From Flavobacteriaceae bacterium PS02338 (GTDB lineage: Bacteria > Bacteroidota > Bacteroidia > Sphingobacteriales > Sphingobacteriaceae), in contig JASCOD010000013.1 in assembly GCA_029959615.1 (NCBI GenBank), positions 82,502 through 146,501 on the forward strand: DNA of 64,000 bases, read 5' to 3'. Of the stretch, positions 23,775 to 32,437 are shown piece by piece. The notes under the pieces are model-generated. The model had not been told where the DNA came from. It saw only the letters and a program-made list of their open reading frames with translations, and ran no database searches. A program made the position numbers and the translations under genes. Position 1 is the first letter of the stretch. Each line of letters starts with the position of its first letter.

Positions 23775-26717
23775 GTGTTAAATCATTCCAACCTCATTGC
23801 CTCTTTCGAAAAACTAAGTATTAGTTTTAACGGCGAACTATTTTTCGATAACTCTGCAACTCACGAAGCACAGAAATTGGTATATTCTACCGACGCCTCA
23901 GTTTATCAAGAAAAACCTGTGGGAGTAGCGGTACCCAAAACCACCGAAGATATTACCAATTTGATTGCCTTTGCTAATGAGCATCATTTAACGCTTATTC
24001 CTAGAGCGGCTGGTACTTCATTGGCTGGTCAGGTAGTGGGCAACGGTCTTATTGTAGATATTTCGAAATATTTCAATCAGATATTAGAAATTAACCAAGA
24101 GGAAAGATATGTAAGGGTGCAGCCAGGAGTAATTAGAGACGATTTGAACGTTGCGTTGCGTCCTTTTGGACTGATGTTCGGACCAGAGACCTCTACGGCT
24201 AACAGGGCCATGATTGGAGGCATGATTGGTAATAACTCTAGCGGTTTGCATTCTATTGTTTGGGGAGATACTAGACAAAACCTGCTCGAAGTAAAAGGCT
24301 ATTTAAGTAATGGACAAGAAGTAGATTTTAGGTCTTTGTCTTTTGCAGAAGTTGCAGAAAAAGCAAGGCTGAATAGCTTAGAGGGGGTAATTTACAAAGG
24401 GATTTCCGATATGGTTAATAGTCCTAGTAATATCGATGCTATAGAAAAAGGTTATCCCAAAAAAACATTAACTAGAAGAAACACAGGTTACGCATTAGAT
24501 TTTCTTATTCGAGAAGATGGAAAGGAGAACTTTAATATGTGTGAGTTGGTGGCAGGTTCTGAAGGTACACTTGTTTTCATCACTGAAGCAAAATTGAAGC
24601 TATTGCCTTTGCCTCCTAAAAAGGATGCTTTGGTCTGCGTACACTTTAGTTCCTTAGCCGAATCACTCTTAGCTAATATCATCATCCTAAAACATCAACC
24701 GATGGCCTCGGAGTTGGTAGATAAATACATTATGGATTTTACCAAGGGGCATTTGGTTTACCAACACAATCGCTTTTTTATTGAGGGCGAACCTGAAGCC
24801 TTATTAATGGTAGAGTTTTTTGCCGATACACAACAAGAACTAGATTTAAAAACATCAGCTTTGATCGCCGATTTAAAATTAGCAGGTTTGGGTTACGCTT
24901 ACCCTGTGTTGTATGGTCCGCAAACTAAACTAGCTTGGGATGTGCGTAAAGCCGGCTTGGGATTGATCAGGAACTTGCCAGGCGACAGTCAACCCGTAAA
25001 CTTAATTGAAGATTGTGCCGTAGCACCCGAAGATCTGCCAGCTTATATCGAAGAACTTCAGGTCATCTTAAATAAATATCATCTAAAAGCTTCCTATTAC
25101 GCCCATGCGGGAGCAGGAGAACTGCACGTAGAACCCATGATCAATCTTAAAACTTCCGAAGGAAAGGAGATTTTCAGATTGGTTTTAAAAGAAACAGCAG
25201 CTTTGGTAAAGAAACACCAAGGATCGTTAAGTGGAGAGCATGGCGATGGGCGTTTGAGAGGAGAATTTATTAAGGATGTGTTGGGAGAAGAGGTGTACGA
25301 GCTGTTAAAAGAAGTGAAACAGTTGTTTGATCCAACAGGGATTTTCAATGCTAACAAAATTGTAGACACGCCGCCAATGAACGAATTTTTACGTTATGAG
25401 GCGGATAAGCAAATCAAACCAATCAAAACCATTTTCGATTTTTCTAAGAACGAAAGTATCTTAAGGTTGGCAGAGAAATGCTCTGGTTCTGGCGATTGTA
25501 GAAAAACCCATATCAGTGGTGGAACAATGTGTCCGTCATATATGGCTACTCGTCAGGAGAAAGATACCACAAGGGCAAGAGCAAATATCTTACGTCAGTT
25601 TTTAACCAATTCGCAGGGCGATAATCCTTTCAATCATAAAGAAATTAAGGAAGTAATGGATTTGTGCCTGAGTTGTAAGGCCTGCAAATCAGAATGTCCT
25701 TCGAGTGTGGATGTGGCAAAGATGAAAGCAGAATTTTTACAACATTACTATGATGCTAATGGCGTTCCATTCCGTACCAGGGTAATTGCCAACTTTACTA
25801 AGTCACAAGCTTTAGGCGCTATGGTGCCGTCCATTTATAATGCGTTAATCGCTAATAACTTTACCAGTAAGCTCATAAAGAAAATAATAGGTTTCGCTCC
25901 AGATAGATCGTTGCCAAAAGTTGGAAAAACAACGCTACGTAGCTGGAAAAAACAGCATGACAAGAAACAAACCTCTCCCTTTAAAGAGAAAAAGATTTAT
26001 CTGTTTTGTGATGAATTTACCAATTATAACGATGTAGAGGTGGGCATTACGGCTATCAAACTGCTGGAGAAACTAGGTTATGAAGTGGTTATTCCTCAAC
26101 ATGTAGAGAGTGGAAGAACTTACTTGTCGAAAGGCCTGCTTCGTGAAGCCAAAGTTTTAGCTAATAAAAATGTAAGCTTGTTAGCTGATTTGGTGAATAA
26201 GGATGCACCATTATTAGGTGTTGAGCCATCAGCCTTGCTAACCTTTAGAGATGAATACCCTGAATTGGTAGATGCTCATTTAGTACAAAAAGCAAGACTA
26301 TTAGCTCAGCATACCTTTTTGATAGAGGAGTTTCTGTTGCAAGAATTTGAGGCAGAGAAAATCAATGCCAGCCAGTTTACATCCGACTATCAATTGGTGA
26401 AATTGCATGGACATTGCTATCAGAAATCTTTGAATGCGCTCACGCCAACAGAAAAGATATTAGGAATGCCAGCCAATTATAAGGTAGAAATGATTCCATC
26501 GGGATGTTGTGGTATGGCGGGCTCTTTTGGTTACGAAAAAGAACATTATGAAGTCTCTATGCAAGTAGGGGAGTTGGTATTGTTACCAGAAGTAAGAAAG
26601 CAAGCTGAAGATACCATTATCGCTGCTGCGGGAACCAGTTGTAGGCATCAAATTAAAGATGGAACAGCAAGGCTAGCAAAGCATCCTGTAGAGATTTTGT
26701 GGGAAGCCTTGAAGTAG
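23775..26717 (+). CDS. FAD-binding and Fe-S oxidoreductase (D-lactate dehydrogenase type)
   Basis: A fused flavoprotein/iron-sulfur enzyme of the GlcD-GlpC/YdiJ type, likely oxidising a 2-hydroxyacid such as D-lactate and feeding electrons to the quinone pool. The 980-residue product has a PCMH-type FAD domain (about 45-230, with PRAAGTSLAGQVVGNG), an FAD-oxidase C-terminal domain (about 270-520, with GEHGDGRLRGEF), a 4Fe-4S region (CLSCKACKSECPSSVD near 635-650) and a C-terminal CCG domain (SGCCGMAGSFGYEKEHYE). The start is a GTG; an ATG two bases upstream is out of frame. Substrate is inferred. Confidence 0.85.
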   Translation: MLNHSNLIASFEKLSISFNGELFFDNSATHEAQKLVYSTDASVYQEKPVGVAVPKTTEDITNLIAFANEHHLTLIPRAAGTSLAGQVVGNGLIVDISKYFNQILEINQEERYVRVQPGVIRDDLNVALRPFGLMFGPETSTANRAMIGGMIGNNSSGLHSIVWGDTRQNLLEVKGYLSNGQEVDFRSLSFAEVAEKARLNSLEGVIYKGISDMVNSPSNIDAIEKGYPKKTLTRRNTGYALDFLIREDGKENFNMCELVAGSEGTLVFITEAKLKLLPLPPKKDALVCVHFSSLAESLLANIIILKHQPMASELVDKYIMDFTKGHLVYQHNRFFIEGEPEALLMVEFFADTQQELDLKTSALIADLKLAGLGYAYPVLYGPQTKLAWDVRKAGLGLIRNLPGDSQPVNLIEDCAVAPEDLPAYIEELQVILNKYHLKASYYAHAGAGELHVEPMINLKTSEGKEIFRLVLKETAALVKKHQGSLSGEHGDGRLRGEFIKDVLGEEVYELLKEVKQLFDPTGIFNANKIVDTPPMNEFLRYEADKQIKPIKTIFDFSKNESILRLAEKCSGSGDCRKTHISGGTMCPSYMATRQEKDTTRARANILRQFLTNSQGDNPFNHKEIKEVMDLCLSCKACKSECPSSVDVAKMKAEFLQHYYDANGVPFRTRVIANFTKSQALGAMVPSIYNALIANNFTSKLIKKIIGFAPDRSLPKVGKTTLRSWKKQHDKKQTSPFKEKKIYLFCDEFTNYNDVEVGITAIKLLEKLGYEVVIPQHVESGRTYLSKGLLREAKVLANKNVSLLADLVNKDAPLLGVEPSALLTFRDEYPELVDAHLVQKARLLAQHTFLIEEFLLQEFEAEKINASQFTSDYQLVKLHGHCYQKSLNALTPTEKILGMPANYKVEMIPSGCCGMAGSFGYEKEHYEVSMQVGELVLLPEVRKQAEDTIIAAAGTSCRHQIKDGTARLAKHPVEILWEALK

Positions 26718-26721
26718 GTGT

Positions 26722-27309
26722 ATGCTAGACCATAACTTCCAGCAATTAGAAGCCTATCTTAAAAAGCATTTTGTCTTATCGGATAAAAGTGTAGGTGAAT
26801 TGCTATCGCTCTGGGTTCCTTTTAATGCCAGAAGAAAGGAAATATTAACCAGTGAGGGGCAACAAGAGAAATACCTATATTTTGTACTGGAAGGTATTCA
26901 GCGGATTTATGCGCTAAATAAGGAAGGCAAAGAAGCAACCATAATTTTTACCTATGCACCATCATTTGGTGGGGTGCTAGATGCCATGATGACTTCGCAG
27001 CAATCTAAATATTACTACGAAACCTTAACTCCTTCTCGTTTCCTAAGGGCGCCAATAGCTGAAGTTAAAAAACTAATGCTTGCAAATTCGGAAGTTGCGG
27101 AGATGATCAATGTGGGAGTGAGCCAAGCATTGGGAGGACTTTTAGATAGATTGGTAGAGTTACAATTAATGTCTTCAGAAGAAAAATTCAAAGCTTTATT
27201 AACTAGAAGCCCTCATATGCTCACCTTGGTGCCTCATAAATATTTAGCTAGTTATCTTGGTATCGATGCTACCAATTTCAGCAAGTTGATGAACAGCGTG
27301 ATCATTTAA
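26722..27309 (+). CDS. Crp/Fnr family transcriptional regulator
   Basis: The 195-residue product has a cyclic-nucleotide-binding-like beta-barrel (about residues 20-130, with EKYLYFVLEGIQRIYALNKE and GKEATIIF) and a compact C-terminal helix-turn-helix (TLVPHKYLASYLGIDATNFS). No Fe-S cysteines are present, so it is not an oxygen sensor of Fnr type. It starts four bases after the oxidoreductase and precedes the dinB-like gene, whose promoter holds a palindrome it may bind. Confidence 0.82.
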   Translation: MLDHNFQQLEAYLKKHFVLSDKSVGELLSLWVPFNARRKEILTSEGQQEKYLYFVLEGIQRIYALNKEGKEATIIFTYAPSFGGVLDAMMTSQQSKYYYETLTPSRFLRAPIAEVKKLMLANSEVAEMINVGVSQALGGLLDRLVELQLMSSEEKFKALLTRSPHMLTLVPHKYLASYLGIDATNFSKLMNSVII

Positions 27310-27310
27310 T

Positions 27311-27355
27311 CTTGGTAAATACCAAGAATTAGACGGTAATACAGCCTTAGCTTTG
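27311..27355 (+). promoter_or_regulatory. Palindromic operator and -7 element before the DinB gene
   Basis: CTTGGTAAATACCAAG (27311-27326) is a perfect seven-base inverted repeat with a two-base spacer, and TAGCTTTG (27348-27355) fits TAnnTTTG. The palindrome sits where a class I/II activator would bind, and the Crp/Fnr gene is directly upstream. Binding by that protein is inferred. Confidence 0.55.
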
Positions 27356-27377
27356 CATCATTAAATTACACAGCATC

Positions 27378-27974
27378 ATGACCGCAATAGATAAAAAGGC
27401 ATTTATCGCCAACCTTTACCAAAGAACCGAAACCATATTAGGAAAGGCAGTTAGCCAATATCAAAATTTAGACGAGCTTTCATTGAGTTTTTCTATAGGT
27501 GATGGCAATTGGAGTATTGCGCAAGTGCTTTCGCATCTAAATTCGTATGGTAATTATTATTTGCCTAAAATGGAGGCAGTGCTAGAAAAACCTCAAGAAT
27601 TGTCTACAAGAGCTTACAGACCAAGTTGGCTAGGTGCCTATTTCGTGAACATGATGGATGCCAGTAAAAGTAAAAAACGCTATAAAGCAGCTAAGCAACA
27701 TCAGCCGGTAGTAGACGATGTTTATTTGGAAGTAGCTGAGTTTATCAATCAGCAAGAGCGGATGTTAAAATGTCTAAAAGCATTTGAAACGATAGATCTC
27801 AACCATACAAAGATTGCCATTTCAATTGCCAAATTGGTGAAACTCCAACTAGGAGATATACTTTCCTTTTTGGTGATGCATAACGAGCGTCATGTAGCGC
27901 AGATTAAAAGAATACAAAGCGCACAAACAGAAGCGCTATCCCAAAGGACAATTGCCGCAACGTTTGCCCCTTAG
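27378..27974 (+). CDS. DinB family protein
   Basis: Four-helix-bundle protein of the DinB/YfiT superfamily, which usually binds a metal and often acts as a thiol transferase or stress protein. The 198-residue product has the expected three histidines: H53 (VLSHLNSY), H168 and H172 (VMHNERHVAQ). The activity is not known. Its 3' end overlaps the small convergent Lys/Cys gene by 39 bases. Confidence 0.75.
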   Translation: MTAIDKKAFIANLYQRTETILGKAVSQYQNLDELSLSFSIGDGNWSIAQVLSHLNSYGNYYLPKMEAVLEKPQELSTRAYRPSWLGAYFVNMMDASKSKKRYKAAKQHQPVVDDVYLEVAEFINQQERMLKCLKAFETIDLNHTKIAISIAKLVKLQLGDILSFLVMHNERHVAQIKRIQSAQTEALSQRTIAATFAP

Positions 27975-28055
27975 GTATTTTTCGCAACAGTCTTTCTTCT
28001 TCTTGTCCTTCTTATCCTGTTTCGAACCTTTTTTCTTTTTATCTTTTTTAGACAT
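27936..28055 (-). CDS. Small Lys-rich protein with a Cys cluster
   Basis: A 39-residue frame from ATG at 28055 to TAG at 27936-27938. The first 21 residues are almost all Lys, Asp, Ser and Gly, and the end reads DCCEKYLRGKRCGNCPLG, a CC-x8-C-x2-C arrangement able to bind a metal. Proteins with a Lys-rich head and CCxxYxxxxRCxxCP tail are, as I recall, common but uncharacterised in Bacteroidota. It overlaps the dinB-like gene tail to tail. Confidence 0.6.
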   Translation of the reverse strand: MSKKDKKKKGSKQDKKDKKKKDCCEKYLRGKRCGNCPLG

Positions 28056-28068
28056 AATTGGTATATCC

Positions 28069-28122
28069 CCTCGCAATGACGCTTTTTATAGGTGCGGCGT
28101 ATGATGGCGCCGCCTCAAAATA
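28069..28122. repeat. REP-like element
   Basis: CCTCGCAATGACG (28069-28081) is the reverse complement of the CGTCATTGCGAGG core that recurs at about 34724, 35035 and 35347. It is followed by a hairpin with GCGGCG / CGCCGC arms. It lies just upstream of the small Lys/Cys gene, between it and the ferritin terminator. Confidence 0.5.
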
Positions 28123-28123
28123 A

Positions 28124-28157
28124 ACAAAAAAGGCGCATACTTGTTGTACGCACCTTT
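28124..28157 (-). terminator. Terminator of the ferritin gene
   Basis: On the minus strand AAAGGTGCGTA pairs with TATGCGCCTTT using G-U pairs and is followed by a T run (A run at 28124-28130 on the + strand). It begins 26 bases past the ferritin stop. Confidence 0.7.
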
Positions 28158-28183
28158 CAATTATTGTTTTGTTTTGTTGTTTT

Positions 28184-28714
28184 TTATGCTTCACTGTCAT
28201 AAGCAATTTGACCAACGTGTTTGTCAATCTGCCATCTTCCAGTTCCTTCTTCGCCAATAACGTCGAACAATTCAACAGCTCTACGAGCTTTGTATTCTTC
28301 TTCACGTTGCTCTCTGAAGAACCAGTTTAAGAACTCTAAAGTAACATAGTCTTGCTCTTTGTGACAACGAGCTGCAATGTTTTTAATAGATTGTGTTACG
28401 CTAATTTCTTGCTCTAAAGCCTCTTCAAAAACCTCACGGAAAGAGTTGTATTCTTGTTTAATGCTAGATACATCTGGAGAAATTGCATTTCCGCCCATAT
28501 CTAGTACATATTTAAAGAATTTTAATTGGTGTTGTCTTTCTTCTTCTGCTTGCTTAAAGAAATAGTCAGCAGAAAAGTCATAGCCATTTCTATTGCACCA
28601 AGATGCCATAGATAAGTATATTGAAGATGAATGTGCTTCTTTTTTTATTTGTTGGTTAATTAATGTTTCTACCTCTTCAGATAATAAACATTTAACTCTC
28701 ATGATATCTTTCAT
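28184..28714 (-). CDS. Ferritin (bacterial non-heme type)
   Basis: Iron-storage protein that oxidises and mineralises Fe(II) in a 24-mer shell in the cytosol. The 176-residue product has ferroxidase ligands E26 (KKEAHSS), E59 and H62 (EEERQHQLKF), and LEFLNWFFREQREEE in the fourth helix. Length is typical. Met5 is an alternative start. No clear Fur site could be identified upstream. Confidence 0.9.
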   Translation of the reverse strand: MKDIMRVKCLLSEEVETLINQQIKKEAHSSSIYLSMASWCNRNGYDFSADYFFKQAEEERQHQLKFFKYVLDMGGNAISPDVSSIKQEYNSFREVFEEALEQEISVTQSIKNIAARCHKEQDYVTLEFLNWFFREQREEEYKARRAVELFDVIGEEGTGRWQIDKHVGQIAYDSEA

Positions 28715-28890
28715 TTTTCCAGTATTTGAAATTTATTGATAATGAAGCTATCATAGTTTATTCAGTGTTCAGCTGAACTTGTAAGCCATGATGGTGTCAT
28801 TAAATTTTCCTCTTTGAACACTACAAAGTTACAGCGATAATGTTCTGTAAAAGAAAATATTAGTAATTCGGAACGAGTCTAAGTCTTAGT

Positions 28891-29262
28891 TTAAGCGATG
28901 ACACGAAACAGACGATCGTGAATAATGTGGTTCAATTCCAACATTACGAAAGTGCCTTGTAAGATTTCTTTTAGTTTGATCAACTCTAACAGGGAAAGTA
29001 CGTAAGAGTGGTCGCAAGCACAAATAAAGATGATTTCTACATCAGCAGTTTTGTCGCTGCTCAATAGTTTTTCTTCTATATTGATGTTGTAAACGGCTTT
29101 TTTAAGCTTTAAAAGATTTCTGTAATCGAAACGAGCTAATTTCCCTGCGAAGTCAATATACCAGCATTTCTCAGAGTCAGATTGGAAAATAGCACCGCTT
29201 TTAGTAGCGAATACTTCTTCAAATGTGGCAACAGGAAATGATAATTCTTTGATGTTCTGCAC
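28891..29262 (-). CDS. Conserved-looking hypothetical protein
   Basis: A 123-residue cytosolic protein starting MQNIKELSFPVATFEEVFA. It has no signal peptide or membrane segment, a CWYIDFAGKLARFDYRNL block, and a C-terminal LNHIIHDRLFRVIA. I do not recognise the family. The frame is well formed and its gap to ferritin is 176 bases. Function cannot be stated. Confidence 0.65.
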   Translation of the reverse strand: MQNIKELSFPVATFEEVFATKSGAIFQSDSEKCWYIDFAGKLARFDYRNLLKLKKAVYNINIEEKLLSSDKTADVEIIFICACDHSYVLSLLELIKLKEILQGTFVMLELNHIIHDRLFRVIA

Positions 29263-29937
29263 GAAAAATTAATTGTTTATGCAAAATTAATATTATTTAG
29301 ATTTAATACAAATAAAAAGTAAAATAAGATGTGAGTAATGTAAATTTTGGATGTTTTTTATTGATGATCAGAAGCTGCTTAAATTTCTTTTGCAAAAAAT
29401 GCGTGTGTTATGTTGAGCTTTCCGATAAAAGTTTCTCCATATCTGGATTGGTTGTTAATTTAACGTGAGTTCGGGATAAGAAAGTAGTTCTAGGTAGTAA
29501 AATCACGGATATTAAATGAAACATATTCATTTGCTGCTATTTATTGCTTCGGTCGCTTCGCGGACAAACTTTTTTCCTTTAGCTGAAAAAAGTATGCAAA
29601 AAAAGCCACGGCTGCGCCTGATGCTATTAAAGTCAGTTGAAGGGCAAATTACAGCTATCCGCATCAGCCAAGGCCGATTTTAGCGAAACGAAGAGGCTTT
29701 GCGTAGGCTTGAAATGGTGCAAAAGTAAAATTGCTTAACCCGACCTCACGTTAATTTAAAATTCTGGTTAAAATAGCTTAGCAGCTATTGAATGGTCAGT
29801 GGCGAAGCGCCCATATACTTTATCTCATTATGCTCCAAAATGCCTAATATCAAATTAGAATATAATTTACGTTATTCATTCTACATTAAAACAAAAGCTA
29901 ATTATTGTAGGTTTAATTATTATAAAAACTAAGTGTT
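29263..29937. other. Gene-free region containing a MITE-like element
   Basis: The 675-base gap lies between divergent genes. Its centre is the element at 29455-29759. The flanks are AT-rich, and no gene or RNA is evident in them. No good promoter was found for the gene at 29938. Confidence 0.5.
29455..29759. mobile_element. MITE-like element with 26-bp terminal inverted repeats
   Basis: The left end TTAATTTAACGTGAGTTCGG (continuing to 29480) and the right end (29734-29759), read in reverse complement, agree at all but about four of 26 bases, sharing TTAACGTGAG and CGGG. The interior of about 250 bases has no open frame and contains hairpin-prone segments such as GCTTCGGTCGCTTCGC. Size and structure fit a non-autonomous element; the partner transposase is not in the window. 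Confidence 0.6.
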
Positions 29938-30336
29938 ATGAACAGTAAAAAACCAGCAAACGATAAATTGCATGCTAGCGATTTAGGTGAAACCAAAGAT
30001 TTTAACGAGCTTTCTTTCGATAAGGATAAAAATAGCTTTGAATTTGATGTAAAGGGGGAGGAGAAGAACTATGATCATCCATTACCCTACGATACTTCTG
30101 CACCAAATGGAGAAGACAGCATTTCAACTTATGACGAATCTAACCCGTATGTAGGTAATGAATATGATGAGAAAGGGCAGGTTGACGAGCAAATAGAAGA
30201 GAATGGGATGCATATTGATGAAACAGGCGAAAGCGTGTTGTTAGATCCTGCAGATAAGCTATTGGCACAAACAGAAGAAGATTTTAGGGATGATCTGGAC
30301 GAAGAAGGTTACCCAAAAAATGACAGGCCAAGTTAA
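29938..30336 (+). CDS. Acidic hypothetical protein
   Basis: The 132-residue product is strongly acidic and probably disordered, with stretches such as YDHPLPYDTSAPNGEDSIS and AQTEEDFRDDLDEEGYPKND. There is no signal peptide or membrane segment. I do not recognise a family. Its stop overlaps the end of convergent dnaX by four bases. Confidence 0.6.
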   Translation: MNSKKPANDKLHASDLGETKDFNELSFDKDKNSFEFDVKGEEKNYDHPLPYDTSAPNGEDSISTYDESNPYVGNEYDEKGQVDEQIEENGMHIDETGESVLLDPADKLLAQTEEDFRDDLDEEGYPKNDRPS

Positions 30337-32165
30337 GGAAGTAGATCTAGGTTAAAGCGTTTGCGTAATTCTTCTAGCTGCGGATTTTTTTCGACTAGAT
30401 AGGCGTACTTGTCCTTGTTGCTATAAATTCTATTGCTTTGTTTAGGTTCTATCCTTTTGGTAACGATTTGAATGTCGAAGTTTTTGAGTTGCGACCTGAT
30501 AAAGTTAAGCAGCTCTATCTTTTCGTCTTGTAAAGTGCTTTCTAGTGCTATATTCTCAATAGAAACGATAATGTTGTGGCCGTCTATTACTGGTTGATTG
30601 CTGCTCAATAGGGTAAACAAATGTATTTTGTCTTCGCTATTTGCTTTTTGAATACATTGTTGCCAAACCGCCATGAACTGGTCTTGGGTAAAGGCTTGCT
30701 TATCGCTGCCACTCACATATTGCGGACCTTTATCTTCTCCGTCTAAATTATTTCCGCTAGTAAAATCCGTTAACGAAGGAATTAGCGAACCTCCAGAGTT
30801 TTTGGCTAAAGGTTGGATCTTAATTGGAGACGTAGGTGGGGCGCTAACTTTGGGTGCTTCTACTTTTTGGGAAGGGGCTTGCATAGGTTTTGCAGCTACT
30901 ACGGCTGGTTCTTCCTTCTTTGCCATAGGTGCTGGTGCAGCAACTACTGGGCTTTCAGACTTTGTTTCGCTCTGCTCTTTCGGCTTTGCAATTTGCGCTT
31001 GCCCAGAACTAACTAAAGTTTTTTTTTTATCCTGATCTTGGTCAGTTGCTGTGGCGAGTTGAATTACAGATGGAATGTGGCACATTTTGATGAGTGCCAG
31101 CTCAACCTGCAACCGCTGGTTTTTGCTATTCTTGTAATTGAGGTCGCATTGGTTAGCTAAATTCAGTGCTGTTAAAATGAAACCTAAATTAGCGCCATTA
31201 CTTTGTGCCAGGTATTTTTGTTTGATGTTTTCGCTTACCTCTAATAACTGGATGGTCTGATTGTCTTTTCCAACCAGTAGATTTCTAAAGTGTCCGGCTA
31301 AACCATTGATGAAGTTATTGCCATCAAATCCGTTATTCAATATTTCATTGAACAACAGCAAGGTATTGCTTACATCACCACTGGTTAAAAAATCAGTCAG
31401 CTTGAAATAGTAATCGTAATCTAAGATGTTCAGATTGGCAATTACTGCTTTGTAGGTTACATTTCTATTGGTGTAACTCACAATCTGGTCAAACATCGAA
31501 AGCGCATCACGCAAACCGCCATCGGCTTTTTGGGCAATGATATGTAGGCCATCGTTATCGGTAGAGATGCTTTCCCTTTCGGCAATTTTAGCTAAGTGAC
31601 TAGCAATATCATCAACCTGTATCCTGTTAAAATCAAAAATCTGACAACGGGATAAAATGGTCGGTAATATTTTATGCTTCTCTGTAGTGGCTAAAATAAA
31701 TATGGCATAAGATGGCGGCTCTTCCAGTGTTTTCAAAAAAGCATTGAACGCACTGGTAGATAACATGTGAACCTCATCTATGATGTAGATCTTATATTTT
31801 CCAGCTTGTGGCGGTATTCTTACCTGTTCAATCAAGCTTCTGATGTCATCCACAGAGTTGTTAGATGCAGCATCTAACTCATGAAAGTTAAAAGAATGTC
31901 CAGATTGAAATGATTGGCAGCTTTCGCAAGTACCGCAAGCTTCCTGCTCGGGAGTTAAACTGGTACAATTGATGGTTTTGGCTAAGATACGAGCACAGGT
32001 TGTTTTACCCACCCCACGTGGTCCGCAAAATAAGAAGGCTTGAGCCAGCTGGTTGTTCTTAATGGCGTTTTTTAGTGTTCCGGTAATATGCTGCTGACCA
32101 ACCACGGTTTCGAACGTGACGGGGCGATATTTACGGGCAGAAACAATAAAATTTTCCATTGGCAC
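30333..32165 (-). CDS. dnaX: DNA polymerase III subunit gamma/tau
   Basis: Clamp-loader ATPase and replisome organiser. The 610-residue product has Walker A GPRGVGKTT (48-56), a zinc site formed by C67 and the cysteines of ACGTCESC (77, 80, 83), Walker B IIDEVHMLS (128-136), sensor-type ATTEKHKILPTILSRC (159-174) and a clamp-loader domain III to about residue 370. A Pro/Ala-rich linker and a tau domain follow. K380-K382 are coded by an A10 run where slippage would give a short gamma form. Met3 is an alternative start. Confidence 0.96.
   Translation of the reverse strand: MPMENFIVSARKYRPVTFETVVGQQHITGTLKNAIKNNQLAQAFLFCGPRGVGKTTCARILAKTINCTSLTPEQEACGTCESCQSFQSGHSFNFHELDAASNNSVDDIRSLIEQVRIPPQAGKYKIYIIDEVHMLSTSAFNAFLKTLEEPPSYAIFILATTEKHKILPTILSRCQIFDFNRIQVDDIASHLAKIAERESISTDNDGLHIIAQKADGGLRDALSMFDQIVSYTNRNVTYKAVIANLNILDYDYYFKLTDFLTSGDVSNTLLLFNEILNNGFDGNNFINGLAGHFRNLLVGKDNQTIQLLEVSENIKQKYLAQSNGANLGFILTALNLANQCDLNYKNSKNQRLQVELALIKMCHIPSVIQLATATDQDQDKKKTLVSSGQAQIAKPKEQSETKSESPVVAAPAPMAKKEEPAVVAAKPMQAPSQKVEAPKVSAPPTSPIKIQPLAKNSGGSLIPSLTDFTSGNNLDGEDKGPQYVSGSDKQAFTQDQFMAVWQQCIQKANSEDKIHLFTLLSSNQPVIDGHNIIVSIENIALESTLQDEKIELLNFIRSQLKNFDIQIVTKRIEPKQSNRIYSNKDKYAYLVEKNPQLEELRKRFNLDLLP
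31019..31028 (-). promoter_or_regulatory. A10 slippage site inside dnaX
   Basis: On the coding strand ten A lie between GAT and CT. Gaining one A leads to a stop after three further codons (N, F, S, TAG); losing one A leads to a stop after one further codon (L, TAG). Either way the product would be about 383-385 residues, ending just after domain III, as gamma does. Thermus dnaX uses slippage on A9 for the same purpose. Confidence 0.6.
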
Positions 32166-32227
32166 GAAAATAAGGAAATTTTACGGAGTTGAAATGTTGA
32201 ATATTGGAATGTGGAAAAGTAGCTGTG

Positions 32228-32437
32228 ATGGTTAACTGTTTAAATTGTTGTAATTGGTTAATTGTTTGCCTGGAAGCTCTACTAACCCCTAGTTCCTAAT
32301 CTCTAACCACTGCTGTATCGGTTAACTGTTTGAATTGTTTTAACTGGTTAATTGTATTATCTGAAAGCCTCGCTATTCACTAACCCCTAACCACTAGCAC
32401 CTAGCCCCTGATTCCTGACTCCTAACCCCTGATCCCT
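32228..32437. repeat. Heptad arrays and dispersed repeat between dnaX and araC-like gene
   Basis: Heptads of the reverse pattern RRNNCCT run without gaps at 32284-32311 (4 units) and 32382-32437 (8 units, ending right at the stop of the AraC gene). Between and before them are two copies of a GGTTAACTGTTT...GGTTAATTGT segment (32228-32275, 32320-32368), the reverse complement of segments at 34195-34245 and 34317-34362. Confidence 0.7.

Noticed and set aside
30673..31035. 120-codon + strand frame inside dnaX
   Set aside because: It is a shadow of the Pro/Ala-rich linker of dnaX; low complexity on one strand leaves the other open.
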